The notes: a model not told the origin generated them from the sequence alone. A stretch of DNA of 64,000 nucleotides from an uncultured Dehalococcoidia bacterium (GCA_958295765.1 CATQHB010000002.1:2530091-2594090); one strand, 5' to 3'; numbered from the stretch's first letter, positions 8,436-16,949 are shown. Program-made: numbers and translations.

Positions 8436-9538
8436 CAGGAGGCTTTCTCGTTTACTTGGGCAAACTGAGCTTCAACGTAGCGGTTCATCTCCGCCAGGTT
8501 GGTGTCAAAGAAATCCCGAACCCCGCCCTCGACACCCCCGTTCGCGCTGATTTGCAGGGGCTTGGCCGAGCATACGCCGGTCTCCCCGTCTTTCTCAAAG
8601 GCGTAGATTGCCAAGTCCTCGGGGGTAAGCCTCTTTTCGGCTACCAGGGTCAGCAAGCGGCCCAGGATGGTCTCGCTATGGGTGGTCATTATCACCTGCT
8701 TTTTCCCAGCCAATGCTTCCTCCACCATCACCTCCGCCAAATCCGCCTGAGCCTTGGGGTGCAGATGAATCTCCGGTTCCTCAATCATCACCGTCGCCCC
8801 CGGTTCAGCCATGACCAGTTGCAACAGCAGCATAATCAAGGAGTTAGTGCCAAAGCCCTCGGCGACGATGTTGAAAGCGCCCGCCTGGTTCAAGGATTTC
8901 ACTTCCACCGATTTGGACGGGACAGTATCGACCCGCAAGCCGGTTCCCGTTACTTTCTTGAGCAAACGGGATATTTCCTCGACCTCATCACGGGAATAGC
9001 ACAGGTTGGTAGCGGTCTGCTCCGCTTGCTCCATAACCCCATTCATCAGGGAAACATCCTCGACCAAGTCGTCCTTCAACTGATGCAGTGGATCTGAGAA
9101 ACCTCGAATGGCCGGAGCCATCCTTAGTCCTTTAAGCACCACTAGGGAATTTACGAACCAAATGTCGTCCGCAGCTGCCTTATCCAGAAAAACTTTGTCA
9201 ATTTCTGAAAAAACAGCCCCACATCGGTACTGACGTTCCTGGTTGAAAAGAGTGCTAAAGCCACTAAAGGACATTTTCGGTTGGCCCTCTCCGAAGGAGG
9301 CGGCCAACGAGCCGGCATCGGACAAGTTCACCAAAGGTCCTTTAAGGAGTGGTAGGGAAATGGCACGCAGAATATGATCGAACTCTAACTCCTGCACCGT
9401 CTGCTTCAACAGCCCAAAGGCTTGCAGCACGCTCGACTTGCCCGTGCCGTTAGGCCCCACAAAGGCGGTTATCCGCTTGGGCTGGATTTCCACGTGCCGA
9501 AAGCCCTTAAAGTTTTCCAGGATGATCTCGGTAATCAT
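8435..9538 (-). CDS. AAA family ATPase (OLD/RecF-like, AAA_21 type)
   Basis: A 367-residue ABC/SMC-like ATPase. It begins ITEIILENFKGFRHVEI and has Walker A GPNGTGKS at 28-35. Near residue 250 it has a GFGTNSLIML signature region, followed by Walker B VMIEEPEIHLHP and a TTHSE switch histidine. These order as in OLD, RecF and AbiL-like ATPases, but there is no C-terminal TOPRIM domain. The one-base overlap with the PIN gene suggests that the nuclease activity is supplied in trans. GGGAG lies before the ATG. Likely a two-gene defence or stress module; function untested. Confidence 0.85.
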   Translation of the reverse strand: MITEIILENFKGFRHVEIQPKRITAFVGPNGTGKSSVLQAFGLLKQTVQELEFDHILRAISLPLLKGPLVNLSDAGSLAASFGEGQPKMSFSGFSTLFNQERQYRCGAVFSEIDKVFLDKAAADDIWFVNSLVVLKGLRMAPAIRGFSDPLHQLKDDLVEDVSLMNGVMEQAEQTATNLCYSRDEVEEISRLLKKVTGTGLRVDTVPSKSVEVKSLNQAGAFNIVAEGFGTNSLIMLLLQLVMAEPGATVMIEEPEIHLHPKAQADLAEVMVEEALAGKKQVIMTTHSETILGRLLTLVAEKRLTPEDLAIYAFEKDGETGVCSAKPLQISANGGVEGGVRDFFDTNLAEMNRYVEAQFAQVNEKAS

Positions 9539-9628
9539 TGCTCTACTCCCTGGCCGCCAGTATATCCTTTGGGCGGCGGCGGGACAAGCCGGCTAATCCC
9601 CACCCCCCCCCACTCCCTCAACAATCCT

Positions 9629-9655
9629 TTAACAAAAGTTAAACCCAACTTAAAT
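9629..9655 (+). promoter_or_regulatory. Candidate Pho-box direct repeats upstream of pstCAB
   Basis: TTAACA (9629-9634), TTAAAC (9639-9644) and TTAAAT (9650-9655) repeat with about one helical turn of spacing. This resembles the TTAACA boxes bound by PhoP of Gram-positive bacteria. They lie 128-154 bp before pstC, upstream of a possible -10 TATTAT at 9697-9702. The position and downstream genes fit phosphate control. The match is by eye only. Confidence 0.4.
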
Positions 9656-9782
9656 ACTTATTGACCCAATTTCCCTTGTAAATTCGCCGCCGCCTCTATT
9701 ATCCTTTGGGGCGCGCGATTCGATTGCCTTGCCGACTTTTTTCCCGCCGGGTAGCGGCTTTTGCTGATAGGGGTGAACTGCC

Positions 9783-10757
9783 TTGGCCCAGCCCGACATT
9801 TCCCTGGAGCGCGCCGCTGCGCCCGCCCCCTCCCGGTTCCGCCTCCCCGGCCCCGGCCAGTGGAAAAAGTACCTGCCGGAACGGATAATCAAGGCCGTCC
9901 TCTTCCTTTGCAGCATCGTTTCCATTTTCACCACCATCGGCATCGTGTCGGTACTGATTTTTGAGGCGGCCCTCTTCTTTCAGGAAGTTTCCATTTTTGA
10001 GTTCCTCACCGGCACCAAGTGGACGCCCCTGTTCGCCTCCAAGCACTTCGGCATCCTACCCCTGGTTACCGGCACCCTGCTTACCTCAATCGGGGCCATG
10101 TTTGTCGCCCTGCCCCTGGGGTTGCTCAGCGCCATCTATCTGAGCGAATACGCCCCGGACCGGGTGCGGCGGGCGCTCAAACCGATTCTGGAGGTGCTGG
10201 CCGGCATCCCCACGGTGGTGTACGGCTACTTTGCCCTGCTCTTTGTAACCCCCATCCTGCGGAACATCGCCGACCAAATCCCCTTCATCGAAATCTCCGT
10301 ATTCAACGGCCTCAGCGCCTCTATCGTTATGGGCATAATGATTCTGCCTATGGTTTCCAGCCTGAGCGAGGACGCTATGCGGTCGGTGCCCCGCTCCCTG
10401 CGGGAAGGGGCCTACGCCCTGGGCAGCACCAAGCTGGAGGTATCGACCCGGGTGGTGATTCCGGCGGCCCTGTCCGGCATCGTGGCCGCCTTCATCCTGT
10501 CCATGTCCCGGGCCATTGGCGAGACGATGATTGTAACGGTGGCCGCCGGCCAGAACCCCAACTTTACCTTCAACCCCTTCGTGCCGATTGAAACGATGAC
10601 CGCCTACATTGTGCAGGTCAGCATGGGCGACACCCCCACCGGCACCCTGGAGTTCAAGACGATTTTCGCCGTCGGCTTGAGCCTGTTTGTCATCACCCTG
10701 GGGATGAACCTGCTCAGCCAGTTTGTGGTGCGCCGGTTCCGGGAGGTGTACGAATAA
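9783..10757 (+). CDS. pstC: Phosphate ABC transporter permease PstC
   Basis: Membrane permease of the high-affinity phosphate importer. The 324 residues start with a Pro-rich cytoplasmic tail, then six predicted membrane segments from [20 protein letters not shown] on. The permease signature for the ATPase contact is seen in [32 protein letters not shown] (the EAA loop). Start is TTG at 9783 with AGGGGTGA upstream; no better ATG precedes the conserved region. The stop overlaps the pstA ATG by one base. No pstS is encoded upstream in this window. Confidence 0.95.
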   Translation: MAQPDISLERAAAPAPSRFRLPGPGQWKKYLPERIIKAVLFLCSIVSIFTTIGIVSVLIFEAALFFQEVSIFEFLTGTKWTPLFASKHFGILPLVTGTLLTSIGAMFVALPLGLLSAIYLSEYAPDRVRRALKPILEVLAGIPTVVYGYFALLFVTPILRNIADQIPFIEISVFNGLSASIVMGIMILPMVSSLSEDAMRSVPRSLREGAYALGSTKLEVSTRVVIPAALSGIVAAFILSMSRAIGETMIVTVAAGQNPNFTFNPFVPIETMTAYIVQVSMGDTPTGTLEFKTIFAVGLSLFVITLGMNLLSQFVVRRFREVYE

Positions 10758-11641
10758 TGGCAATCATCAGCCAGGGCGAGTTTCGGCGGCGGATGAACCG
10801 GCGCAAGGTGGAGGGGCATATTTTCCACGCCCTGTGCCTGGTGGCGGTGCTCATCGGCCTGGCAATGTTGGGGGCGCTGCTCTTTAACATCCTGTCCGAC
10901 GGGTTGACCCGGGTAAACTGGTCTTTCATCACCAGTTTTCCCTCCCGTCACCCGGAGCAGGCCGGCATCCAAGCGGCGCTGCTGGGCAGCATTTACGTGG
11001 TCGCCCTGGCCGGCGCGCTGGCCTTTACCTTCGGCGTGGGCGCGGCCATTTACCTGGAGGAGTACGCCGCCCGCAACTGGTTTGCCAAAATTATCCAGAT
11101 AAACATTTCCAACCTGGCCGGGGTGCCGTCCATAGTTTATGGCATCCTGGGGCTGGAAATTTTTGTGCGCTACCTGGCCCTGGGCAAGAGCGTCATGGCC
11201 GGCGGGCTGACCCTGGCCCTGCTGGTGCTGCCCATCGTCATCATTGCGGCGGAGGAGGCGATTCGAGCGGTGCCGTCGTCCATCCGGGAGGGCGGGTACG
11301 CGCTGGGGGCCACCCGCTGGCAGGCCATCTGGCACCTGGTCCTGCCCCAAGCCTTCCCCGGCATCCTCACCGGGGTAATCCTGGCGGTCAGCCGGGCCAT
11401 CGGCGAAACGGCGCCGCTGATTGTGATGGGCGCCCTGACCTTTGTGCCTTTCGCCCCGGACGGCCCGATGAGCCGCTTTACCGTGCTGCCCATTCAGATT
11501 TTCAACTGGGTGTCCCGGCCTCAGGAGGGCTTTCACGAAGCCGCCGCCGCCGGCATCATCGTGCTGCTGGTGCTGCTGCTCACTATGAACGCCCTGGCGG
11601 TCATTCTGCGCAACAAGTTCCAGCGCCGGACGGAGGGATAA
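10757..11641 (+). CDS. pstA: Phosphate ABC transporter permease PstA
   Basis: Second permease of the phosphate importer, 294 residues with six membrane segments. The EAA loop reads [30 protein letters not shown], and [18 protein letters not shown] is typical of PstA. The ATG overlaps the last base of the pstC stop, and the next gene begins 6 bp after its stop, so pstCAB is one transcript. A short insertion-free form, as in most bacteria. Confidence 0.95.
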   Translation: MAIISQGEFRRRMNRRKVEGHIFHALCLVAVLIGLAMLGALLFNILSDGLTRVNWSFITSFPSRHPEQAGIQAALLGSIYVVALAGALAFTFGVGAAIYLEEYAARNWFAKIIQINISNLAGVPSIVYGILGLEIFVRYLALGKSVMAGGLTLALLVLPIVIIAAEEAIRAVPSSIREGGYALGATRWQAIWHLVLPQAFPGILTGVILAVSRAIGETAPLIVMGALTFVPFAPDGPMSRFTVLPIQIFNWVSRPQEGFHEAAAAGIIVLLVLLLTMNALAVILRNKFQRRTEG

Positions 11642-11646
11642 TCCCC

Positions 11647-12420
11647 TTGGCAGCAGTAGAACCGATAATACGCACCCGGGACCTGAACGTTTACTACGGC
11701 CCCACCATGGTAATCAACGGCGTTACTATGGATATGGAGCCGAACCGGATAACCGCCATCATCGGCCCTTCCGGGTCGGGTAAGAGTACCCTGCTGCGCT
11801 GTTTCAACCGGATGAACGATCTGATACCCACCTTTCGCCTGACCGGCGAGGTGCTGTTCGACGGCCAGAACCTTTACGCCTCCGGCGTGGATCCGACGGA
11901 AATCCGCTATCAGATTGGCATGGTTTTCCAGCGGCCCAACCCCTTTCCCAAGTCCATTTTCGACAACGTGGCCTTTGGGCCCCGGGTCAACGGGTTCAAG
12001 GGCGACCTGCCCGGCCTGGTGGAGCAGTCCATCCGCCGCGCCGCCCTGTGGGACGAGGTGAAAGACCGGCTGAAGGAAAGCGCCCTTTCCCTGTCCGGCG
12101 GGCAGCAGCAGCGCCTCTGCATCGCCCGCGCCCTGGCCGTGGAACCCCGGGTAATCCTGATGGATGAGCCTTGTTCCGCCCTGGATCCCATTTCCACCCT
12201 GGCGATTGAGGAACTGATGCGGGAACTGTCCCGGCAATACTCCATCGTCATCGTAACCCACAATATGCAGCAAGCGGCCCGGGTTTCCGACTTTACCGCC
12301 TTCCTCACCCCCCAGGGGGACAAGACCAGCGAGTTGATTGAGTACGGCGAGACCCGGCAGATATTCACCACCCCCAAAGATGAGCGAACCGAAGCCTATA
12401 TCACCGGGCGGTTCGGTTAG
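11647..12420 (+). CDS. pstB: Phosphate ABC transporter ATP-binding protein PstB
   Basis: ATPase that drives phosphate import. The 257-residue protein has Walker [10 protein letters not shown] (40-48), then the PstB-specific FNRMNDLIP. The signature is LSGGQQQR, Walker B is [13 protein letters not shown], and the switch His is in [16 protein letters not shown]. The end ([26 protein letters not shown]) is family-typical. TTG start at 11647, with CGGAGGG at the end of pstA acting as ribosome site. phoU, which usually follows pstB, is absent; a repeat hairpin follows instead. Confidence 0.96.
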   Translation: MAAVEPIIRTRDLNVYYGPTMVINGVTMDMEPNRITAIIGPSGSGKSTLLRCFNRMNDLIPTFRLTGEVLFDGQNLYASGVDPTEIRYQIGMVFQRPNPFPKSIFDNVAFGPRVNGFKGDLPGLVEQSIRRAALWDEVKDRLKESALSLSGGQQQRLCIARALAVEPRVILMDEPCSALDPISTLAIEELMRELSRQYSIVIVTHNMQQAARVSDFTAFLTPQGDKTSELIEYGETRQIFTTPKDERTEAYITGRFG

Positions 12421-12443
12421 GCCGCCCTTCGGGTAGCGCGGCA

Positions 12444-12464
12444 GGGCGGGTTACAAACCCGCCC
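12444..12464. terminator. R3 hairpin after pstB, possible terminator
   Basis: A perfect stem GGGCGGGTT / AACCCGCCC with a 3-nt loop sits 24 bp after the pstB stop. It is a single arm of the R3 repeat and lacks a T-tract, so it may stabilise the mRNA end more than terminate. No gene is seen in the rest of the 250-bp gap. Confidence 0.5.
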
Positions 12465-12598
12465 CTACACTGCTGATAATACTGAAAGATGGGCCGCTTT
12501 CCGGTTGCCGGAAATCCGTACAACTTCAGCTAGGCAACTATCCGTACCAGCCCCTTATAATTCCCCGGTTATCCACACCGGTTACTGACATTTGCCCG

Positions 12599-12627
12599 TT
12601 GACGGCTGAGCAAAGCCCTTGTATTGT
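12599..12627 (+). promoter_or_regulatory. Probable promoter of the VOC gene
   Basis: TTGACG (12599-12604), exactly 17 bp, then TATTGT (12622-12627), 44 bp before the VOC start codon. Good spacing and a strong -35, with a moderate -10. Confidence 0.5.
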
Positions 12628-12670
12628 CAGCACAGGTGTTCCAATTTTATGACAGGAGTAGTTTCAAGTT

Positions 12671-13456
12671 ATGGAAGTAAGCAGCTATAGTCCCGGAACC
12701 TTTTGCTGGATTGACCTGGCGACCACCGACGCCGCCGGCTCCAAGAACTTTTACTCTCAACTGCTGGGCTGGACCGCGGTTGACACCCCGGTGGGCGAGG
12801 ATATGGTTTATTCGATGATGCAGAAGGACGGCAAGAACGTTTGCGGCCTTTACCAGATGGACGCCGGTATGCTGGAGCAGGGCATCCCGGCCCACTGGAG
12901 CAGCTATATCTCCGTGGCCGACGCGGATGCCGTCGCCGACCAGGTTGCCGCGGCCGGCGGCACGGTATTGATGCCGCCGGTGGATGTGTTTGACGCCGGC
13001 CGGATGTCCCAAGTGCAGGACGCCACCGGCGCCGCCTTCGGCCTGTGGCAGCCTAAAGAACATACCGGCGCCCAGGTAATCTACGAGCCGGGCGCGCTGG
13101 GCTGGAACGAGCTTTACACCAACACCCCGGAGGCCGCCGCCAAGTTCTACGCCGACGTTTTCGGCTGGACGGCCACCACCAGCGCCATGGGGTCGGAGGG
13201 CACGGAATATACCGAGTTCAAGGCCGGGGAGAACTCCATCGGCGGTATGCTGCAAATCCAGGCGGAATGGGGCGAGGTGCCGCCCAACTGGTCAATATAC
13301 CTCTCCGTTGACGATTGCGCCGCCAGCCTGCAACAGGCGCAAGACCTGGGCGCCGAGGTCATCGTGCCGCTGATGTCGGTGGAAAACATCCGCTTTGCCT
13401 TCATCAAAGACCCGCAGGGCGTCTATCTAGGCATCGCCCAGGTGGTGGCGGAGTAA
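12671..13456 (+). CDS. VOC family protein with two glyoxalase-like domains
   Basis: 261 residues forming two vicinal-oxygen-chelate modules. The first runs about 7-125 (FCWIDLATTDAAGSKNFYSQLLGW, ending in ATGAAFGLWQPKEH) and the second about 138-258 (WNELYTNTPEAAAKFYADVFGW, ending in DPQGVYLGIAQ). This is the layout of glyoxalase/bleomycin-resistance-like proteins. At the usual metal position after the FYxxLLGW strand no clear His is kept, so enzyme activity is uncertain. ATG with AGGAG 12 nt upstream, a slightly long spacing. Monocistronic, between a promoter and a strong hairpin. Confidence 0.88.
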   Translation: MEVSSYSPGTFCWIDLATTDAAGSKNFYSQLLGWTAVDTPVGEDMVYSMMQKDGKNVCGLYQMDAGMLEQGIPAHWSSYISVADADAVADQVAAAGGTVLMPPVDVFDAGRMSQVQDATGAAFGLWQPKEHTGAQVIYEPGALGWNELYTNTPEAAAKFYADVFGWTATTSAMGSEGTEYTEFKAGENSIGGMLQIQAEWGEVPPNWSIYLSVDDCAASLQQAQDLGAEVIVPLMSVENIRFAFIKDPQGVYLGIAQVVAE

Positions 13457-13492
13457 GGAACGGCGGCGGCAAGACTGCGGCCAATAAAAGGA

Positions 13493-13524
13493 GCGGCGCG
13501 CCGGTTTGGCGCGCCGCCCTTTCC
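13493..13524. terminator. Strong GC hairpin between convergent genes
   Basis: A perfect 10-bp stem, GCGGCGCGCC (13493-13502) and GGCGCGCCGC (13508-13517), with a 5-nt loop and CCTTTCCTT after it. AAAAGG precedes it, so it can serve both the VOC gene and the minus-strand gene ending at 13568. Confidence 0.75.
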
Positions 13525-13567
13525 TTAGTGGGGTCTGGTGTGGGGTCTGGCTCGGCCCGGGCTGAGG

Positions 13568-13771
13568 CTACCGACCCCGCAGCCGAATGGACTTATCCGG
13601 GTCCTTCACCCGTACGCGATGCCGGTGGATGTCGATGGGAGAGGCCAAGCGGTAGCCGCGCCGCTTAATACCGCCGCCGGCCCGCGACTCTTCCACGGCC
13701 TTCCGAACCTTTTCCATATCCACACCCGGGTTGGCTTCAATCAACTTCCGGATTTCCTCCTCAGTATTCAT
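13568..13771 (-). CDS. Small charged protein downstream of the Clp-fold protease
   Basis: 67 residues, unrecognised. It opens MNTEEEIRKLIEANPGVDME, a helix like those in small regulatory or coiled-coil proteins, and ends in a basic stretch (RHRVRVKDPDKSIRLRGR). AAGGAGG lies at the right distance before the ATG and overlaps the stop of the protease gene, with a 10-bp gap between the genes. The pair is therefore probably co-expressed. It might be an adaptor or substrate of the protease; this is inference from position only. Confidence 0.6.
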   Translation of the reverse strand: MNTEEEIRKLIEANPGVDMEKVRKAVEESRAGGGIKRRGYRLASPIDIHRHRVRVKDPDKSIRLRGR

Positions 13772-13781
13772 ACGCTCCTCC

Positions 13782-14669
13782 TTATGCCACCAGCAAGTAA
13801 CGGCCGGGGTGATGCAAAACCACTACCCCACCCCTTCGCATCGTGTAGTCTTCAAAGAGAGTATAATAGTCTTTAACCTTCTTGCCAAGACCGGGGACGG
13901 CATCCAGATCATCTATCTTAATTCGCAAGTCACGCCGCAACACTTCCATAGAAATGCCGTGGCCATGGGAATGCCACCGAGCAGTGTTATTAAGCTCTCG
14001 GGCAATCTGGCCGGCTCTTTGGGTTTTCATCCGTGAGGTGACCTTTCGCTGACGGCCTTCCGTAACCTCCCAATCCTTGAATTTGTAATTTACCAGCCAC
14101 TCCTTGAGCAACGAGATGGATAGTTCTCTAGCCTGTTCATACTTATACAACTCGGCCTGGTCAAAACCTTCAAGCATCAATTGAGCCTCAACGTCGGTCA
14201 AATCGCCGTTCCTTGCTTTCTCCAGCAGTCTTTCCCAAGCGACCAAATACCCTAGAGCGGGAACTATATTTCCGGTTGTGCCCATCACCTGCGGGTCTAT
14301 CGGACCGAGGCGGGAATAGTAGTTCATATAGATGGCATCCCCGGACATCGCCAAGACAGTTCCCGCCGAGTACGCACTGTTGGGGATGATAAAGTCAACG
14401 TATTCGTAATGATACCGCAAAGTTTCCACTATGCGCTGAACTACTTCGATGTAGCCCCCGGGAGTGTCCAGCACCATGACCAAGCGTTTCTTATCAGAGC
14501 TGGAGCGAATTTGTTCCACTTCTACCCGAATGACGTCATCAATCCCGTGAATCAAGCCCCCGCTAAAAGTCAGGGCGTCGCCGCCAAAGGCTTCTTCCAA
14601 ATTCGCAAGGCGCTCATCCAGTTGGATTTCGATAATTCCGTTAGAGTTATCGGGTATATAGCTGGTCAC
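13782..14669 (-). CDS. Clp-fold serine protease of the SDH (serine dehydrogenase proteinase) type
   Basis: 295-residue protein of the SppA/ClpP-like fold. LVMVLDTPGGYIEVVQR (about 63-79) gives the oxyanion glycines. NSAYSAGTVLAMSGD gives the likely nucleophile Ser101 at the helix start. YYSRLGPIDPQV is the following conserved segment of SDH_sah/NfeD-like proteases. The C-terminal half is helical and rich in basic residues. No signal peptide, so it is cytoplasmic. GTG start at 14669 with AAGGAGAAA upstream. It heads a two-gene operon with the 67-residue protein. Substrate unknown. Confidence 0.83.
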   Translation of the reverse strand: MTSYIPDNSNGIIEIQLDERLANLEEAFGGDALTFSGGLIHGIDDVIRVEVEQIRSSSDKKRLVMVLDTPGGYIEVVQRIVETLRYHYEYVDFIIPNSAYSAGTVLAMSGDAIYMNYYSRLGPIDPQVMGTTGNIVPALGYLVAWERLLEKARNGDLTDVEAQLMLEGFDQAELYKYEQARELSISLLKEWLVNYKFKDWEVTEGRQRKVTSRMKTQRAGQIARELNNTARWHSHGHGISMEVLRRDLRIKIDDLDAVPGLGKKVKDYYTLFEDYTMRRGGVVVLHHPGRYLLVA

Positions 14670-14821
14670 GGGATTTGTTTCTCCTTCCTATACCAAGCTG
14701 GAGCGGTTTTTCCAGTCAACCACTAGATATATTATACCATAAGCCTACTCACTCCTTTAGGCGCCGCCCGCCCCCATCATCACATATTAAAATGAAATTC
14801 CCCCTTTATTATCAAAAAGTG

Positions 14822-14850
14822 TTGACACCGGCCGAAATTAGGGCTAGACT
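14822..14850 (+). promoter_or_regulatory. Promoter of the cysteine leader and sulfite reductase
   Basis: Consensus TTGACA (14822-14827), 17-bp spacer, TAGACT (14845-14850). The A of the leader-peptide ATG is 8 nt after the last base of the -10, where transcription would be expected to start. The leader would therefore be translated from a leaderless mRNA. Confidence 0.72.
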
Positions 14851-14857
14851 GCTTTCA

Positions 14858-14908
14858 ATGATTATCGTTGACCGGCACTGCTGCTTCTGTACCTGTCCGC
14901 CCACATAG
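14858..14908 (+). CDS. Cysteine-rich leader peptide MIIVDRHCCFCTCPPT (attenuator)
   Basis: A 16-codon open frame whose codons 8-13 are Cys-Cys-Phe-Cys-Thr-Cys. No ribosome site precedes it. The ATG coincides with the predicted transcription start 7-8 nt after the -10 element, so it would be leaderless. It stops at TAG 14906-14908, inside the loop of a hairpin, and is followed by an intrinsic terminator in front of a sulfite reductase gene. Cys-rich leaderless leader peptides are known to sense cysteine in mycobacteria. The same role is inferred here: ribosomes stall on the Cys codons when Cys-tRNA is scarce and sulfur assimilation is then expressed. Confidence 0.75.
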   Translation: MIIVDRHCCFCTCPPT

Positions 14909-14952
14909 GGGGCGGGTAAGTCTTTACGTCCGATATAGACACCCCTGCGCCC
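14897..14952 (+). promoter_or_regulatory. Attenuator: mutually exclusive hairpins
   Basis: CCGCCC (14897-14902), directly after the Cys codons, pairs with GGGCGG (14910-14915). The second strand, 14910-14917, can instead pair with ACCC (14941-14944) and GCCC (14949-14952), with a 4-nt bulge. That takes up the first bases of the terminator stem. A ribosome stalled on the Cys codons would cover 14897-14902, freeing 14910-14917 to block the terminator. A ribosome that finishes and leaves lets the first hairpin and the terminator form. This is the classic four-strand attenuation layout. Confidence 0.65.
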
Positions 14953-14986
14953 ACCAAGGTTTTTGATGCCTGGTGGGTTTTGTTTT
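14950..14986 (+). terminator. Intrinsic terminator in the sulfite reductase leader
   Basis: CCCACCA (14950-14956), a bulged A, GG, a 9-nt loop, then CC and TGGTGGG (14969-14977), followed by TTTTGTTTT. A full Rho-independent terminator lying about 90 bp before the sulfite reductase start codon implies that expression depends on readthrough. Confidence 0.82.
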
Positions 14987-15077
14987 GCCCGAATAATTGT
15001 CCCGAACAGCTACAAAATCGCCTTGAGAGGCCCGTACCAAGCAGACCTGAAACCGCCAAAATCCGAAGGAGGCCCCG

Positions 15078-16949
15078 TTGACCAGTAGAACCGACCGCCC
15101 CCAGGCGCCGACCCAGGAGGACATCCACCGCCGGAGTATGGAACTGGCCCCCGCCGCGCCCGGCATCATTCCCTTTATGGAGGATGAGGTACAGCGATTG
15201 GAGGCGGAATCGGCCCGCTTTCAGTCCGGCGAACAGGACAACGCCGAGTTTACCCCCTTCCGGCTCCGGCAGGGAGTCTATGGTCAGCGCCAGGCCGACG
15301 TGCAGATGATTCGGGTGAAAATCCCCGGCGGCATCCTCACCGCCGACGCCCTGGACGCCCTGGGCGAGGTGGCCGAGGATTACGCTCCCCTGGGCAAGGG
15401 CCACATCACCACCCGGGAGAACATCCAGTTTCACCACATCCCCCTGCCCCAATGCCCCGACGTGCTGCGTCTGCTGGGCCGGGTGGGGCTGACCAGCCGG
15501 GAAGCCTGCGGCAACACCGTCCGCAACGTGGTGGGGTCGCCCACCGCCGGCGTGGACGCTGACGAAATCTTTGACCCCACTCCCTACCTGACCGCCTACG
15601 TCCGCTTTGGCGTGCGCCACCCCATCACCCAGACCTTTCCCCGCAAGTTCAAGACCGCCTTTACCGGCATCGACCGCCGGGACACGGTGGCCGCCGCCAT
15701 CCAGGACTTGACCTACGTTTCCCAGCTTAAAACGGTGGACGGCGAACTACAACGCGGTTTCAAGGTTTTCGTCGGCGGCGGCACCTCAATTATGCCCCGC
15801 CTCGCCAAGCCGCTGTACGAGTTCCTGCCCGAGCAGGATTATCTGCGGCTGGCCCTGGCAATCTGGACCGTCTTTGAGCAAGCGGTATCCCTCCGCAAGA
15901 ACCGGATGATGGCCCGCCTCAAGGTGCTGATTGACCGCATCGGCCTGGATGAGTTCCGCCAACTGGTGGAGGCGGAGTTGGCCCAAATCGGCCCCATTGA
16001 CCCCAAGCCGCTGATGGCCGCCGATAAAATCTACCGGGAAACGCCGCCGGGTTTGCCCGCCCTTGCCGCCACCGTAGCTACCAACGGTCACAATGGCAAC
16101 GGACAAAATGGCAGCGGGGAGTATAACTACTGGCGGGAGACCAACGTCGTCGGCCAACGGCAGGCCGGCTACCACATCGTTTACGTCAAGCCGGAGCGGG
16201 GCGACCTTACCCCGGCCCAGTTCCGGGGCCTGGCCGACATCGTGCGCCGCTACACCGGCGGGCGCGCCAACGCCACCCAGGAGCAGAACCTGGCCCTGCG
16301 CTGGGTGCCGGAAGCCTACCTGCCCGAGGTTTGGCAAGCCCTGGGCGCCATTGGCCTGAACGAACCGGGCGCCCACAGCATCACCAACGTGGTGTCCTGC
16401 CCCGGCACCGATAGCTGCAAGCTGGGCATCACCTCCTCAATGGGCCTGGCAAAGGCCGTCCGGGAGGAATTGGGCAGTTGGAACGGGCTGTTGCAGGATG
16501 AGGGAGTGCGGCAAATCCGCATCAAGATGAGCGGCTGTCCCAACGGCTGCGGCCTGCACCACATCGCCAACATCGGCTTTCACGGGGCCGCCATCAAGGG
16601 GCCGGACGGGAGCCAACTGCCGGCTTATGAGTTGTTCCTGGGCGGCAACTATGGCGACAACCGGGTGGAGGATTCCCGCATCGGCTCCCGCATCCCCAAG
16701 GTAAAGGTTCCGGCCAAGCTGGTGCCCGGCGTCATCCGGGAAATCACCACTTATTACAAGGACAACCGCCAGGAAGGAGAGCGGTTCAACGACTTCCTGG
16801 ACCGGGTGGGCGTGGCCGAGTTGACCGAAGTAGCCGCCGCCGCGCAGCAGTCCGCCGCCAAGGGTGAAACCGGCGGCGACCTGTACGTGGACTGGGAACG
16901 CACCAACACCTACGTGCTGGAACGCGGCGAAGGCGAGTGCGCCGTTTAA
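15078..16949 (+). CDS. Ferredoxin-dependent sulfite (or nitrite) reductase
   Basis: Siroheme and [4Fe-4S] enzyme reducing sulfite to sulfide (or nitrite to ammonia). 623 residues with two ferrite-like half-domains (about 80-150 and 355-420). The cofactor motifs are SCPGTDSCKLG (Cys441, Cys447) and SGCPNGCGLHH (Cys487, Cys491). TTG start at 15078 with GGAGG 5 nt upstream. The Cys-codon leader peptide and terminator before it favour sulfite as substrate, because cysteine would be the pathway end product. hemD downstream could support siroheme supply. The C-terminus ends in GEGECAV, a Cys near the end. Confidence 0.9.
   Translation: MTSRTDRPQAPTQEDIHRRSMELAPAAPGIIPFMEDEVQRLEAESARFQSGEQDNAEFTPFRLRQGVYGQRQADVQMIRVKIPGGILTADALDALGEVAEDYAPLGKGHITTRENIQFHHIPLPQCPDVLRLLGRVGLTSREACGNTVRNVVGSPTAGVDADEIFDPTPYLTAYVRFGVRHPITQTFPRKFKTAFTGIDRRDTVAAAIQDLTYVSQLKTVDGELQRGFKVFVGGGTSIMPRLAKPLYEFLPEQDYLRLALAIWTVFEQAVSLRKNRMMARLKVLIDRIGLDEFRQLVEAELAQIGPIDPKPLMAADKIYRETPPGLPALAATVATNGHNGNGQNGSGEYNYWRETNVVGQRQAGYHIVYVKPERGDLTPAQFRGLADIVRRYTGGRANATQEQNLALRWVPEAYLPEVWQALGAIGLNEPGAHSITNVVSCPGTDSCKLGITSSMGLAKAVREELGSWNGLLQDEGVRQIRIKMSGCPNGCGLHHIANIGFHGAAIKGPDGSQLPAYELFLGGNYGDNRVEDSRIGSRIPKVKVPAKLVPGVIREITTYYKDNRQEGERFNDFLDRVGVAELTEVAAAAQQSAAKGETGGDLYVDWERTNTYVLERGEGECAV

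Noticed and set aside
8435-9538. Full OLD nuclease or Gabija GajA
   Set aside because: No TOPRIM domain after the ATPase part and no UvrD-like helicase gene beside it.
12671-13456. Extradiol dioxygenase
   Set aside because: Two VOC modules are present but the metal-binding His/Glu set of dioxygenases is not evident; kept as VOC family protein.
14881-14990. SAM, cobalamin or T-box riboswitch before the sulfite reductase gene
   Set aside because: Too short and without the conserved core sequences (for example no T-box AGGGUGGNACCRCG or B12 box); the Cys-rich peptide explains the terminator better.
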